The notes under the pieces were generated by a model. The model made no database searches and was not told the origin of the DNA. It saw nothing but the letters and a program-made list of their open reading frames with translations. A stretch of DNA of 40,907 nt from Sphingobium sp. (GTDB lineage: Bacteria; Pseudomonadota; Alphaproteobacteria; Sphingomonadales; Sphingomonadaceae). This document shows, one piece after another, positions 1 to 8,678 of this stretch (its first letter is position 1; each line of letters begins with the position of its first letter). Made by a program: the position numbers and the translations under genes. The stretch spans positions 1 to 40,907 of the forward strand of contig JASBTC010000331.1 of NCBI GenBank assembly GCA_030148625.1, given 5' to 3'.

Positions 1-1340
1 CGGTCGATGCGGCGGACAAGGTCGCCGCCTATGCCAACTGGCTCGGCCTGATGAAGGGCGAGTTGACCGCCAGCTTCGACAAGGGCGGGCGCAGCATGAC
101 ACGCACGCTGAACGAAGACCGCGATCACGTCGCCCCGGACGGCACCACCGTCACCCTGCCGGGCCGCAGCCTGTTGTTCGTGCGCAATGTCGGCCACCTG
201 ATGACCACGCCTGCGGTCCTGCTGGCGGACGGCAGCGAGGCGCCGGAGGGCATATTGGACGGCATCGTCACAAGCCTGATCGCGATGCACGACCTGAAGC
301 GCACCGGCCGCTTCGTGAACAGCCGCGCCGGATCGATCTACATCGTCAAGCCCAAGATGCACGGCCCGGAAGAAGCGGGCTTCACCAACCGTCTGTTCGA
401 CGCGATCGAGGATCTGCTGGGGTTGATCCGGCTCACGGTGAAGGTCGGCGTGATGGACGAGGAACACCGCACCTCCGCGAACCTCGCGGCCTGCATCCAC
501 GCGGTGAAGGACCGCATCGTCTTCATCAACACCGGTTTCCTCGACCGCACCGGCGACGAGATCCACACCTCGATGAAGGCCGGCGCGATGATCCGCAAGG
601 GCGACATGAAGTCGTCCGACTGGATCGCTGCCTATGAGAATCGCAATGTGCAGATCGGCCTCGCCTGCGGGCTTTCGGGCAAGGCGCAGATCGGCAAGGG
701 CATGTGGGCGGCACCCGATCGCATGGCGGACATGCTCGAACAGAAGATCGGCCATCCGCGCACCGGCGCGAACACCGCCTGGGTTCCTTCCCCCACCGCC
801 GCCACGCTGCACGCGACGCATTATCACGCGGTCGACGTGTTCGCCCGACAGGACGAGCGCAGGGCGGAGCCCGTCGCTGGGCTGGACACGCTGCTCGCCG
901 TCCCGCTCGCCGCCGGCAAGAACTGGACAGCGGAGGAGATCCGCGACGAACTCGACAACAATGTCCAGGGGCTGCTCGGCTATGTCGTGCGCTGGATCGA
1001 TCAGGGAATCGGCTGCTCCAAGGTGCCCGATATCCACGATGTCGGGCTGATGGAGGATCGCGCGACGCTGCGCATCTCGTCACAGCACATCGCCAACTGG
1101 CTGCTGCACGGCGTGTGTTCGACCGAGGATGTCGACGCGGCCTTCGCGCGCATGGCGGCCAAGGTGGATTCGCAGAATGCGGACGACCCCGTTTATCAGC
1201 CGCTCGTCACCTCGGGCGCGCCGGGGATCGCGCTCCAGGCCGCCCGCGCGCTCGTCTTCGAAGGCACGGCGCAGCCCAATGGCTATACCGAGCCGCTGCT
1301 TCATCGGTATCGGTTGCTGGCGAAGCAAGAACAGGCCTGA
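1..1340 (+). CDS. glcB: Malate synthase G, C-terminal part (5' end outside window)
   Basis: Condenses glyoxylate with acetyl-CoA to malate in the glyoxylate shunt, in the cytosol. The reading frame is already open at base 3, so the gene begins before the window; about 445 residues are present against roughly 720 for the family. The segment aligns by eye with E. coli GlcB over its whole length: the KPKMHGPEE block, MDEEHRTS and FLDRTGDE (carrying the family's Mg-binding Glu and Asp), [38 protein letters not shown] and [14 protein letters not shown] (with the catalytic Asp), ending in [11 protein letters not shown]. The catalytic core is intact. It is convergent with the PQQ dehydrogenase gene, separated by a large inverted repeat. 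Acetate from the right-hand part of the window would need the glyoxylate shunt, but no direct link is visible. Confidence 0.97.
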   Translation, partial: VDAADKVAAYANWLGLMKGELTASFDKGGRSMTRTLNEDRDHVAPDGTTVTLPGRSLLFVRNVGHLMTTPAVLLADGSEAPEGILDGIVTSLIAMHDLKRTGRFVNSRAGSIYIVKPKMHGPEEAGFTNRLFDAIEDLLGLIRLTVKVGVMDEEHRTSANLAACIHAVKDRIVFINTGFLDRTGDEIHTSMKAGAMIRKGDMKSSDWIAAYENRNVQIGLACGLSGKAQIGKGMWAAPDRMADMLEQKIGHPRTGANTAWVPSPTAATLHATHYHAVDVFARQDERRAEPVAGLDTLLAVPLAAGKNWTAEEIRDELDNNVQGLLGYVVRWIDQGIGCSKVPDIHDVGLMEDRATLRISSQHIANWLLHGVCSTEDVDAAFARMAAKVDSQNADDPVYQPLVTSGAPGIALQAARALVFEGTAQPNGYTEPLLHRYRLLAKQEQA

Positions 1341-1356
1341 GCCGCAAACGCGAAAA

Positions 1357-1571
1357 CCCTCTCCTCCCCATCGAAGATGGGGAGGGGGACCGCCGACCAT
1401 AGGTCGGTGGTGGAGGGGAAATGCGGTGCCGACACCGCGCAGCTATTCAAGTGGAATCGTCCCGACAATTCTGTCGAATGCAGTGTCGGTCGATACATCC
1501 ATTTCCCCTCCACCACCCCGGCTTGCGCCGGGGCGGTCCCCCTCCCCACGCTTCGCGTAGGGAGGAGAGGG
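1357..1571. repeat. REP-like inverted pair between convergent genes
   Basis: Two arms of about 65-70 bases face each other. The left arm (1357-1422) reads CCCTCTCCTCCCC, a small hairpin, GGGGAGGGGGACCGCC, a second hairpin (GACC-ATA-GGTC), then GGTGGTGGAGGGGAAATG. The right arm (1501-1571) is its reverse complement except for the hairpin loops, which carry different but also self-complementary bases (CCGGC-TTG-CGCCGG and ACGC-TTC-GCGT). The compensated stems argue for selection on structure or for two independently mobilised copies. The position between converging glcB and PQQ dehydrogenase genes fits a bidirectional terminator or a REP/RAYT-type element. No transposase is nearby. Confidence 0.8.
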
Positions 1572-1584
1572 AACACCCTGTCCC

Positions 1585-3798
1585 CTATCGTTTCGCCGGC
1601 AGCGCGAAGACCACATAGGAATTCCGTCCTTTGGGCCCGCGCGACGGGCCGATCGGACTCATCCCGCTCGGGAAATAATAGGCGACCGGCACTGCGATAT
1701 ATTGCCGGCCCCGCACCGCGTAGATCGCGGGCACGCCCTGCGGGATCGAGGGCAGTTCGTGTTCCCAGAGCAGCTTGCCGGTATCCCGGTCATAGGCGTG
1801 GATCTTGCGATCGTCGGACGAGGTCGCGATGATCAGCCCGCCTTCGGTGACGATCAGCCCGCCCTTGGAGCGCGACACGCCCGTCTGCGCGATCGGATAG
1901 CCCGGCACGCCGCCCAGCGGCACCTGCCAGATGATCTTGCCCTCGTTCAGGTCATAGGCAGTGATCGTCGTCCATGGCGGCTTGATCGCGGGCAGGAAGG
2001 TCTTGGCCGAAACCATGAAGCCATAGCTCGAATACCAGCGGCCCTTGCCGGCGTTGCTGAGGTCGGGCCCCGAGGCACCATGCGCCTGGGCGTCGACCGG
2101 CAGGCCGCGCGACACCGCCGGCATCACCGGCTGCTGGGTTTCGGAAGGATCGTCGAGAAAGGCGACGACGGCGTCGATATCGGCCTGTTCGAGGCTGCCG
2201 GCAAAGGCGGGCATGGTGTTGCGTCCGCCCATGATCGTCTTCGCGGCCTCGGCCGAACCCAGCCGCGCGACGACGCCCTGGAGCGCGGGGATCGCGGGCT
2301 GGCCCTGCATCTTGTCACCATGGCAGATCGCGCAATTATTCTTGTAGACCGCACGCCCCCGGTCCTTGGGCGTGGCATAGCCACCCGCCGGCTGGCCATC
2401 CATCTTCTCCAGCTTCATCATCGTCGGCAGGTCGAAGGACGAGACATAGAAACGACCCGATCTGGGCTCGCCCGCCACCATGCCCCAGTTCACGCCGCCA
2501 TGATTGCCCGGCATCTGAACGGTGTCGCGCAGCCCCGGCGGCGTGAACAGCCCGTCGTTGCGCGCGGCGCGCACCTGTGACGCGAAAGCGCGCCGCTCCT
2601 CTTCGGGCAGGTTCGGATCGATGTCCGCCTCGGTGAAGCGCAGCCGGGCGAAAGGCGGCAGCGCGGAAAAGGGCTGGGTGGGGGAGGCGACATCGTCCTC
2701 CATCTCGCTTTTGGGAACCGGGCGCTCCTCGATCGTGAAAACCGGCTTGCCGGTCGCGCGGTCGAAGACGAACACCATGCCCTGCTTGGTCGCCTGAACC
2801 ACCGCGTCGACCATCTTGCCGTCGCGGCGCACCTGCATCAGCACCGGGCTGCTGGTGACGTCATAATCCCACAGATCGTGGTGGACGAGCTGATAGTGCC
2901 AGACGAGCTTGCCTGTCCGGATATCCAGCGCGATCAGCGAATTGGCGTAGAGATTGTCGCCTTTCCGGTCGCCGCCCCAGAAATCGTAAGTCGACGATCC
3001 GAGGCCGAGATAAGCGATGCCCAATGCCTCGTCGACGGCCATGCCGCCCCAGTTGTTGACGCCGCCCATCGTCTGCCAGGCACCCTTGGGCCAGCTGTCA
3101 TAGCCGGGCTCGCCGGGGTGCGGGATGGTGTGGAACTGCCAGACGAGCTTGCCGGTGCGGACATTATAGGCGCGGATGTCGCCGGGCGGCGATCCATAGC
3201 CCTCGCCCGTGTTCGATCCCATGATGATGATGTCGCCCACCACCTTGCCGCCGGCGATCGGCGCGATGCTGCCGATCCTGGCGGGATTGCGGCCAAGCCC
3301 CAGGCGCAGGTCGACCGCGCCGTCCACGCCGAAATCGGTGATCGGCCGCCCCGTCCTGGCGTCGACCGCGCGCAGAGCCTGGTTCTTGCAGAATAGCAGC
3401 CGGCTTTCCCTGCCGTCCGCGCTGCGCCAGTAGGAAAGCCCGCGCGTGCGGTCGATCGCGCCCTCCGCCACCCAGATTTCCCTGCCGGTCTCCGGATCGA
3501 GCGCGACCAGCGTGTCGGCGTTGCGGACGATATACATGATCCCGTCGGCGATGAGCGGCGCCGCGACCGTGGTGGGATCGCCTACGTCATATTCCCAGAC
3601 GATGCCGAGCTGGCCGACATTGCTCTTGTCGATCTGGATCAGCGGCGAATATTGGTTCGATCCGAGATTGCCGCCGAAATGCGCCCATTCGGCGGTTTCC
3701 AGCCCCACCGGCGTCGACCGGACCGACGATGTCGATGCCGTCTGGCAACCGGCCAATATGGTCGCGAGACCGAGGAACGCGAGGGGGCGGCGGGCCAT
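1585..3798 (-). CDS. PQQ-dependent dehydrogenase lipoprotein with inserted cytochrome c domain
   Basis: A quinohemoprotein of the membrane glucose dehydrogenase/quinate dehydrogenase superfamily. A lipoprotein signal ends in the lipobox LAGC (Cys at about residue 18 of this start), so it should be anchored facing the periplasm. The propeller carries GVNNWGGMAVDE, WHYQLVHHDLWDYD and ATKQG; the Asp of WDYD and the Lys of TKQG correspond to the catalytic pair of membrane glucose dehydrogenase (family knowledge). A class I cytochrome c domain is inserted before the last blades: CAICHG near residues 489-494, with a candidate distal Met in GGRNTMPAF about 36 residues later. The start at 3798 has GGAG six bases upstream; an ATG at 3813 has no Shine-Dalgarno sequence. 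Substrate unknown; an alcohol or sugar is likely. It follows a TonB receptor gene, with a terminator-like hairpin between them. Confidence 0.88.
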   Translation of the reverse strand: MARRPLAFLGLATILAGCQTASTSSVRSTPVGLETAEWAHFGGNLGSNQYSPLIQIDKSNVGQLGIVWEYDVGDPTTVAAPLIADGIMYIVRNADTLVALDPETGREIWVAEGAIDRTRGLSYWRSADGRESRLLFCKNQALRAVDARTGRPITDFGVDGAVDLRLGLGRNPARIGSIAPIAGGKVVGDIIIMGSNTGEGYGSPPGDIRAYNVRTGKLVWQFHTIPHPGEPGYDSWPKGAWQTMGGVNNWGGMAVDEALGIAYLGLGSSTYDFWGGDRKGDNLYANSLIALDIRTGKLVWHYQLVHHDLWDYDVTSSPVLMQVRRDGKMVDAVVQATKQGMVFVFDRATGKPVFTIEERPVPKSEMEDDVASPTQPFSALPPFARLRFTEADIDPNLPEEERRAFASQVRAARNDGLFTPPGLRDTVQMPGNHGGVNWGMVAGEPRSGRFYVSSFDLPTMMKLEKMDGQPAGGYATPKDRGRAVYKNNCAICHGDKMQGQPAIPALQGVVARLGSAEAAKTIMGGRNTMPAFAGSLEQADIDAVVAFLDDPSETQQPVMPAVSRGLPVDAQAHGASGPDLSNAGKGRWYSSYGFMVSAKTFLPAIKPPWTTITAYDLNEGKIIWQVPLGGVPGYPIAQTGVSRSKGGLIVTEGGLIIATSSDDRKIHAYDRDTGKLLWEHELPSIPQGVPAIYAVRGRQYIAVPVAYYFPSGMSPIGPSRGPKGRNSYVVFALPAKR

Positions 3799-3838
3799 GG
3801 ACAACTCCGGCATGAACGCGGGCAGGGACAGGAAAAAT

Positions 3839-3872
3839 GGGCACCGGACCGAAGGGGATCGGCCCGGTGCCC
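3839..3872 (-). terminator. Terminator or attenuator between TonB receptor and PQQ dehydrogenase genes
   Basis: A 9-bp stem (GGGCACCGG with CCGGTGCCC), one mismatch, four more pairs and a 6-base loop. Read on the minus strand the stem is followed directly by ATTTTTCC, the usual pattern of an intrinsic terminator. It should end or reduce transcription from the TonB receptor gene before the PQQ dehydrogenase. Confidence 0.75.
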
Positions 3873-3882
3873 GGTTGCGGGG

Positions 3883-6267
3883 TCAGAAGCTGGCGCGACC
3901 CCGCAGACCGAAATAACGCGTGTTGGTGCGGTCCATCACGCGATTGAGGAAGCCGGTCGCCGGCGTGTAGCCCAGCGCCGAGATGGTGTAGGTCTGCGCC
4001 CTGGTCTTGAAGAGGTTCGAGGCGAACACCTCCAGCGTATAATTGTCCGACCGCAGCCCGACGTTCAGATCCACGAACGCCTTGGCCTTGATGTAGGAAG
4101 TCGGCAGGCGCAGCAGATCGAAGCGCTGTTTGCTGGCATATTTGAGCAAGGGCGCGACGAACAGCTTCAGGCCCCCGTCGCCGACCGGCACCGCATAATC
4201 GAACCCGGCAGTGAAGCGCAGCTTCGGCGCATTGTTCAGCGTCTCGCCCGACATGTCGCCCTGGGTATTGCCCGTGGGCGTGATCGCGCAGGCGACCGTG
4301 CCGACCGGCGCCGCCGTCGCCACCGCGCCCGTGTAACAAGGCGCATTGGGGAAATCGAGAATCTTGGCGTCGGTATAGGCAAGGTTCAGCGTGGTCCGCA
4401 GTTCCTCGATGAGATGCGTATCGAGGCTGAGTTCGACGCCGCGCGTCCGCACGCGCCCGACCGGCTGGGTCTTGACCACGGGCGGCAGGTTCGGCGTCGC
4501 GTTGGGGACGTTGGTATAGGCCTGGTAATTGGCGTAGCGCCCCTGGAACGCGGCGATGTTCAGCGTCACGCGGCGATCGAGGAACTGCGATTTCAGGCCG
4601 AACTCGATGTTCTTCACCGTTTCCTGCGGCAGCGTCTGGAGCGACGTCACGATCGCGGTGGTATTGTCCTCGGCGTCATAGACCGGCCCCTGCTTCGCCT
4701 GGGCATAGGTGGCATAGACCATCACGTCCGACGTGACGTGATATTGCGCGCCGAAGTCGAAATTGACGAAGCTCGCATCGTCCTTACCCTGGCTCAGCAC
4801 CGTGGCGATCGCGGGGAAATTGGCGACAGTGCCGTTCGACAGCGCCTTCTGCGCCGCCGGCATGCCGTTGAACAGCCAGCTATATTTCACCTTGTCATGC
4901 TCGAAGCGGATGCCGCCCTGGATGGTGAGCTGGTCGGTCACCGCATAATCGGCATGGGCATAGGCCGCGATCGTTTCGGTCCAGAAGGTGCGATACCAGT
5001 CGACCGGCAGCCAGTAGCGCTGATAATTGAAGCGCTGCTTGAGGTCGCTGTAGAAGACGCCAGCGACATAATGGAATGGCCCGCTCGACGGCGAGGAAAC
5101 GCGGAACTCCTGCGTCAGATAATCGGTCGCGTTGAGCAGGTTGTTGTACCCCTGCCATTCCGGCCGGGCGTTGAAATCGGCGAGCGGCAGGGTGAAACCG
5201 AGAAAGTCGCCGCGGATCGGGCTGTTTTCCTTGAGATAGGATGTGATCGAGGTGAGCGTGACGCCACCCGAACTTTCCCATTCGCCGCGCAGCACGCCGC
5301 CCCAGGTCTGGCTGTGCGCGGTACCGTTATTGGGTGATGCGTAATATTTATTGTCCGGGCCGATCGGCACGCCGGGCTGGAGCTGGGCAAGGCTGCGGCG
5401 ATTGATGTCGGCCGCGAAGAATATCGTCGGATTGGCATAGGCGTGGATATATTCGTTGCCGCCGAGCGACGCGTTGCCCGGTGTCGCGGACACGCCGGTC
5501 GGCGCGGCGCCGACGCCGTTGCGATGGGCATATTGGTAGAAGAAGGTGCCCGTGATCGTCAGATCCTCGGTGGGCCGGAACTGGATCTTGTTGCGGGTGC
5601 CGTAGACGTAGGAATTGGCCCATTTGTCGAGGGTGATGTTCTTGTAGAGACCCCGGAAGCCGTCATAATATTGCGAGATGCTGATGCTGATCTTGTCGCT
5701 GATCGGCCCGGAGACGAAGCCCGACGCCTGGAACTGATTGTCGGTCGTGCCCAGCACATTGACGAAACCGGTCCATTCGCTCGTCGGCGCGGAGGTCACG
5801 ATATTGATCAGGCCGCCAGTGGCGTTGCGCCCCGCCAGCGTGCCCTGCGGCCCGGGCAGCACTTCCACCTGTGCGATGTCCTGGAGATTGTTGGCGATAT
5901 TGGCGCGCGACGGCTGCGGCACATCGTCCACGACGATGCCGACCTTGCTCTGCGCGCCGATGGTGGGGGCGCCGGTGCCGACACCGCGCATCGTCAGCGT
6001 CTGGCCGACGCCCGATACGGTCGGCACGATCTTCGAGAGGTCGGCGATGTTGGTGATGTTCTGCTGCACCAGCGCATCGTTGGTGACGACCTGGACCGAT
6101 TTCGGAACATCCTGGACATTCTCGCTGCGCTTGTTCGCGGTGATGACGATCTCACCCTCACCGGTGGCGGTCTCCGTCTGCGCGTCATTGGTCTGTGCCT
6201 GCGCGCCGGTGGCGGCAAGTGCTGCGATCGAGACCCCGATCAGGCCGAGGCGATGGCGATAGTTCAT
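3883..6267 (-). CDS. TonB-dependent outer-membrane receptor
   Basis: A 794-residue receptor with a Sec signal peptide (cleavage after GAQAQ near residue 25), a plug domain starting at VITANKRSENVQDVPKS, the plug motifs VEVLPGPQGTLAGRNATGG and GLINIV, then a long beta-barrel ending in the aromatic terminus GRASF. The type is the large sphingomonad TonB family used for aromatic or glycoside substrates rather than a recognisable siderophore receptor. GGGAG lies seven bases upstream of the ATG. It lies 71 bases downstream of the Tat-exported TIM-barrel gene and 84 bases upstream of the PQQ dehydrogenase gene, so the three may handle one substrate in the envelope. The ligand cannot be read from the sequence. 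Confidence 0.93.
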   Translation of the reverse strand: MNYRHRLGLIGVSIAALAATGAQAQTNDAQTETATGEGEIVITANKRSENVQDVPKSVQVVTNDALVQQNITNIADLSKIVPTVSGVGQTLTMRGVGTGAPTIGAQSKVGIVVDDVPQPSRANIANNLQDIAQVEVLPGPQGTLAGRNATGGLINIVTSAPTSEWTGFVNVLGTTDNQFQASGFVSGPISDKISISISQYYDGFRGLYKNITLDKWANSYVYGTRNKIQFRPTEDLTITGTFFYQYAHRNGVGAAPTGVSATPGNASLGGNEYIHAYANPTIFFAADINRRSLAQLQPGVPIGPDNKYYASPNNGTAHSQTWGGVLRGEWESSGGVTLTSITSYLKENSPIRGDFLGFTLPLADFNARPEWQGYNNLLNATDYLTQEFRVSSPSSGPFHYVAGVFYSDLKQRFNYQRYWLPVDWYRTFWTETIAAYAHADYAVTDQLTIQGGIRFEHDKVKYSWLFNGMPAAQKALSNGTVANFPAIATVLSQGKDDASFVNFDFGAQYHVTSDVMVYATYAQAKQGPVYDAEDNTTAIVTSLQTLPQETVKNIEFGLKSQFLDRRVTLNIAAFQGRYANYQAYTNVPNATPNLPPVVKTQPVGRVRTRGVELSLDTHLIEELRTTLNLAYTDAKILDFPNAPCYTGAVATAAPVGTVACAITPTGNTQGDMSGETLNNAPKLRFTAGFDYAVPVGDGGLKLFVAPLLKYASKQRFDLLRLPTSYIKAKAFVDLNVGLRSDNYTLEVFASNLFKTRAQTYTISALGYTPATGFLNRVMDRTNTRYFGLRGRASF

Positions 6268-6338
6268 GGAAATCTCCCTTTTTGATCGTTCTGTCGTTGC
6301 GTCCTTGATGCTGTGATTCCTGCGGTCCGAAGCGCCGG

Positions 6339-7292
6339 CTAGGGCCGGGCCAGTGCGGCGGCGATGGTCGCGATCAGCGATTTGACCGCGACCAGCGGGT
6401 CCGGAAGATCGGTCTCGGTGTAGAGTTCGACCGAATAGATGCCGCCATATCCCGAGCGTTCGGTGGCGAGCACGATCGGGCGGATCGGATATTCGACATG
6501 CCGGCCCGCCGCGTCGAAATGCAGCCCCTTGGCCGATACGAGCGACAGATAGGGGAACATCCGGCTGAAATCCGCGATGCGGCGGCGCGGGTCCGGCGCC
6601 TCCGAATTGCCCCAGTCGAGCAGCCCGCCGACATTCTCGTGCTTCACCAGCGACAGCAGTTTCGCGACATTGGCGATGTGCTTGGAATGGCCGAGATGGT
6701 TCTCGACGAGCAGCTTCACGCCGATCGTGCGGCCATAGTCGCCGAGCAGCCGAATGGTGGGCGCAAGCGCGACCGGATCGAACGGATCGGTCGGATTGCC
6801 GGAATCGATATTCGCCCGCATCATCGCCGCGCCGAGCAGCGAGGTGCGCAGCATCCAGTCCTTCACGAAGGTGATCGACCGTTCGCGCACCGCATCATCC
6901 TTGCTCGACAGGTCGTAATCGCCGTCGAGCTGGAGATTGAAGATGCGGCACCCCGCCCGCTCCGCCGCGGCGCGCAGGCTGCGGCAATAAGCGGGGCTGT
7001 CGTCGGCGAACTGGAAGTTCCACACCTCGATATTGGTGAGCCCGAAGGTGTCGCGGATGAAGGCCGGCGCCTCCAGCATCGGCAGCGGGGGCGAGACCAG
7101 CGGCATCGGCTGGTTGGGATTGGTCGGAATGCGGTCGCGCAGGCAGACCGTGGTCATGCCGATTCGCCGAAGCTGCCAGGGCTCGAGCGCCGCCCCGCTG
7201 GCCGCAACTGCGGGCAGGCTGCCCATACCGCCGGCACAGGTCGCGACGATCGCACCTCCAGCCATGGTTCGAACAAAGTCTCGGCGCTGCAT
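6339..7292 (-). CDS. Tat-exported sugar phosphate isomerase/epimerase-like TIM barrel
   Basis: A xylose isomerase-like TIM-barrel protein of about 317 residues. The N-terminus MQRRDFVRTMAGG followed by a hydrophobic stretch and AVAAS is a twin-arginine signal, so the enzyme works in the periplasm or at the membrane. Likely metal ligands are the Glu of LLVENHLGH, the Asp of GGLLDWGN and the Glu of YSVELY near the C-terminus. The start at 7292 is chosen because GGGAG stands six bases upstream and the Tat motif begins there; an upstream ATG at 7367 would bury the signal behind 25 residues. Members of this family isomerise or epimerise keto-sugars or related polyols, but the substrate here is unknown. 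It lies 155 bases after the MFS gene, so it may start a separate transcript with the TonB receptor. Confidence 0.8.
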   Translation of the reverse strand: MQRRDFVRTMAGGAIVATCAGGMGSLPAVAASGAALEPWQLRRIGMTTVCLRDRIPTNPNQPMPLVSPPLPMLEAPAFIRDTFGLTNIEVWNFQFADDSPAYCRSLRAAAERAGCRIFNLQLDGDYDLSSKDDAVRERSITFVKDWMLRTSLLGAAMMRANIDSGNPTDPFDPVALAPTIRLLGDYGRTIGVKLLVENHLGHSKHIANVAKLLSLVKHENVGGLLDWGNSEAPDPRRRIADFSRMFPYLSLVSAKGLHFDAAGRHVEYPIRPIVLATERSGYGGIYSVELYTETDLPDPLVAVKSLIATIAAALARP

Positions 7293-7447
7293 CAGATGCT
7301 CCCGTTCAAGGCACAAGCGATCCCATCGGCGGAATCGCGTCCGCCGCCATTCTTCGGATCGGTTCAAACTCAGGGTGTCGGCCGAAGACTTTTCGTCATG
7401 TTCGGACCGACCCGTTACTCAACTCGACTTCGACTGCTGATCACGAT

Positions 7448-8677
7448 TCAAACTGCGTTTCCGGCGACCTGTGCCGGGTCCTTCCTGTGGATGATGGCGA
7501 AGGTGGCGATGCCGCCGACAAGCACGACCGGCAGAACCCCGAGCAGCACGCCTGTGCCGCCACCGCCGGCCGCCATCAGGAAACCCGCGAACATCGGGCC
7601 GACGACCGAGCCAAAGCGGCCGATCGCCATCGCGGCACCAACGCCGGTGCCACGCGCCTCGGCCGGATAAAGCCGCGGCGCGAGACCGTAGATGATCCCC
7701 TGCACGCCCATGCTGCCCAGGCCGACGAGCACCCCGGCCGCCAGCATGAAGCCAAGCTGCGCGGGGGCATCCGCGATGATCGCGAGCGCGAACGCGAGCC
7801 CCGCAAAAGCCGCGACGATCACGAGCCGCGGATTGAAGGCCACCATTGCGCGACCGGCAAGCACGCTGCCCGTGGCGCCGGCGATATTGAAGAGGATCTG
7901 GACGATGCCGGCACCCGCCTTGTCGATGCCGCGCGTGACGAGCAGCGTGGGCAGCCAATTCAGCAACAGGCCGTGCACGCCCAGCGCGCAGAAGAAACCA
8001 AGCCACAGCAATAGCGTGGTGTTGAGATTGCCCGGCCCGAACAGCGCAGCGAGCGGCGCGGCGCGGATTTCGGTCGTGCGCAGTGCCGGCTTGTCATGCG
8101 GCAGCACCCAGTAAAGCAATGGTGCGACGAACAAAGGCGCGACACCGCCGATGATGAAGATCGTCTGCCAGCTGCCATGCGCACCAAGCGCGGAGATAAG
8201 CGACGCCACCGCGCCGCCCGCGGGCAGGCCCGCATAGAGCGCCGCGACCGCCGCGGCGATCCTGCCGGGCCTGGCATTTTCGGCGACGATAGCGATCAGG
8301 CTGGGAAACGCCCCACCAATGCCGAGGCCGGTCATGAAGCGCATGACGAACAGGCCGGTGAAATCATTGGCGAAAGCAGTGCCGAGCGAGAACAGGCCGA
8401 ACAGCAGCAATGCCGGGATCAGCGTCGCCTTGCGCCCGAACCGGTCCGCCAGGCGGCCGCCGATCACTGCGCCGGCGATGAGGCCGAGCGTGGCGGCGCT
8501 GAAGAAGAGGCCCATTTCCGCGGGCCCGAGGCCAAGCGCGGGGGCGAGGCGCGGCGCGACGACACCGGCGGCCTGGATGTCGAAACCTTCGATGATCGCG
8601 ACCAGGAAGCACAGCGCCATCATCGCGCGTACCGGAATGCCCGACGGAGCGGCCCTGCCGGCGGCGGATGCCGTCAT
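7448..8677 (-). CDS. MFS transporter, aromatic acid:H+ symporter type
   Basis: About 409 residues with twelve predicted hydrophobic segments. The loop between helices 2 and 3 carries GGRLADRFGRKATL, the MFS signature, and the first helix contains EGFDIQAAGVVAP, typical of the AAHS group (PcaK, BenK, NicT-like carriers). The start at 8677 lies one base after the amidase stop and has GGGAGGGTGAG in front, which shows translational coupling; ATGs further upstream have no such site. Given the three catabolic genes before it in the operon, it probably imports a pyridine carboxylate or related aromatic acid across the inner membrane. That assignment is an inference from context. Confidence 0.88.
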   Translation of the reverse strand: MTASAAGRAAPSGIPVRAMMALCFLVAIIEGFDIQAAGVVAPRLAPALGLGPAEMGLFFSAATLGLIAGAVIGGRLADRFGRKATLIPALLLFGLFSLGTAFANDFTGLFVMRFMTGLGIGGAFPSLIAIVAENARPGRIAAAVAALYAGLPAGGAVASLISALGAHGSWQTIFIIGGVAPLFVAPLLYWVLPHDKPALRTTEIRAAPLAALFGPGNLNTTLLLWLGFFCALGVHGLLLNWLPTLLVTRGIDKAGAGIVQILFNIAGATGSVLAGRAMVAFNPRLVIVAAFAGLAFALAIIADAPAQLGFMLAAGVLVGLGSMGVQGIIYGLAPRLYPAEARGTGVGAAMAIGRFGSVVGPMFAGFLMAAGGGGTGVLLGVLPVVLVGGIATFAIIHRKDPAQVAGNAV

Positions 8678-8678
8678 C

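Noticed and set aside
3652..5337. A 561-codon open frame on the plus strand opposite the TonB receptor and PQQ dehydrogenase genes
   Set aside because: It is antisense to well-recognised genes, has Arg/Asp/Gly-rich low-information sequence typical of GC-rich mirror frames, and shows no domain.
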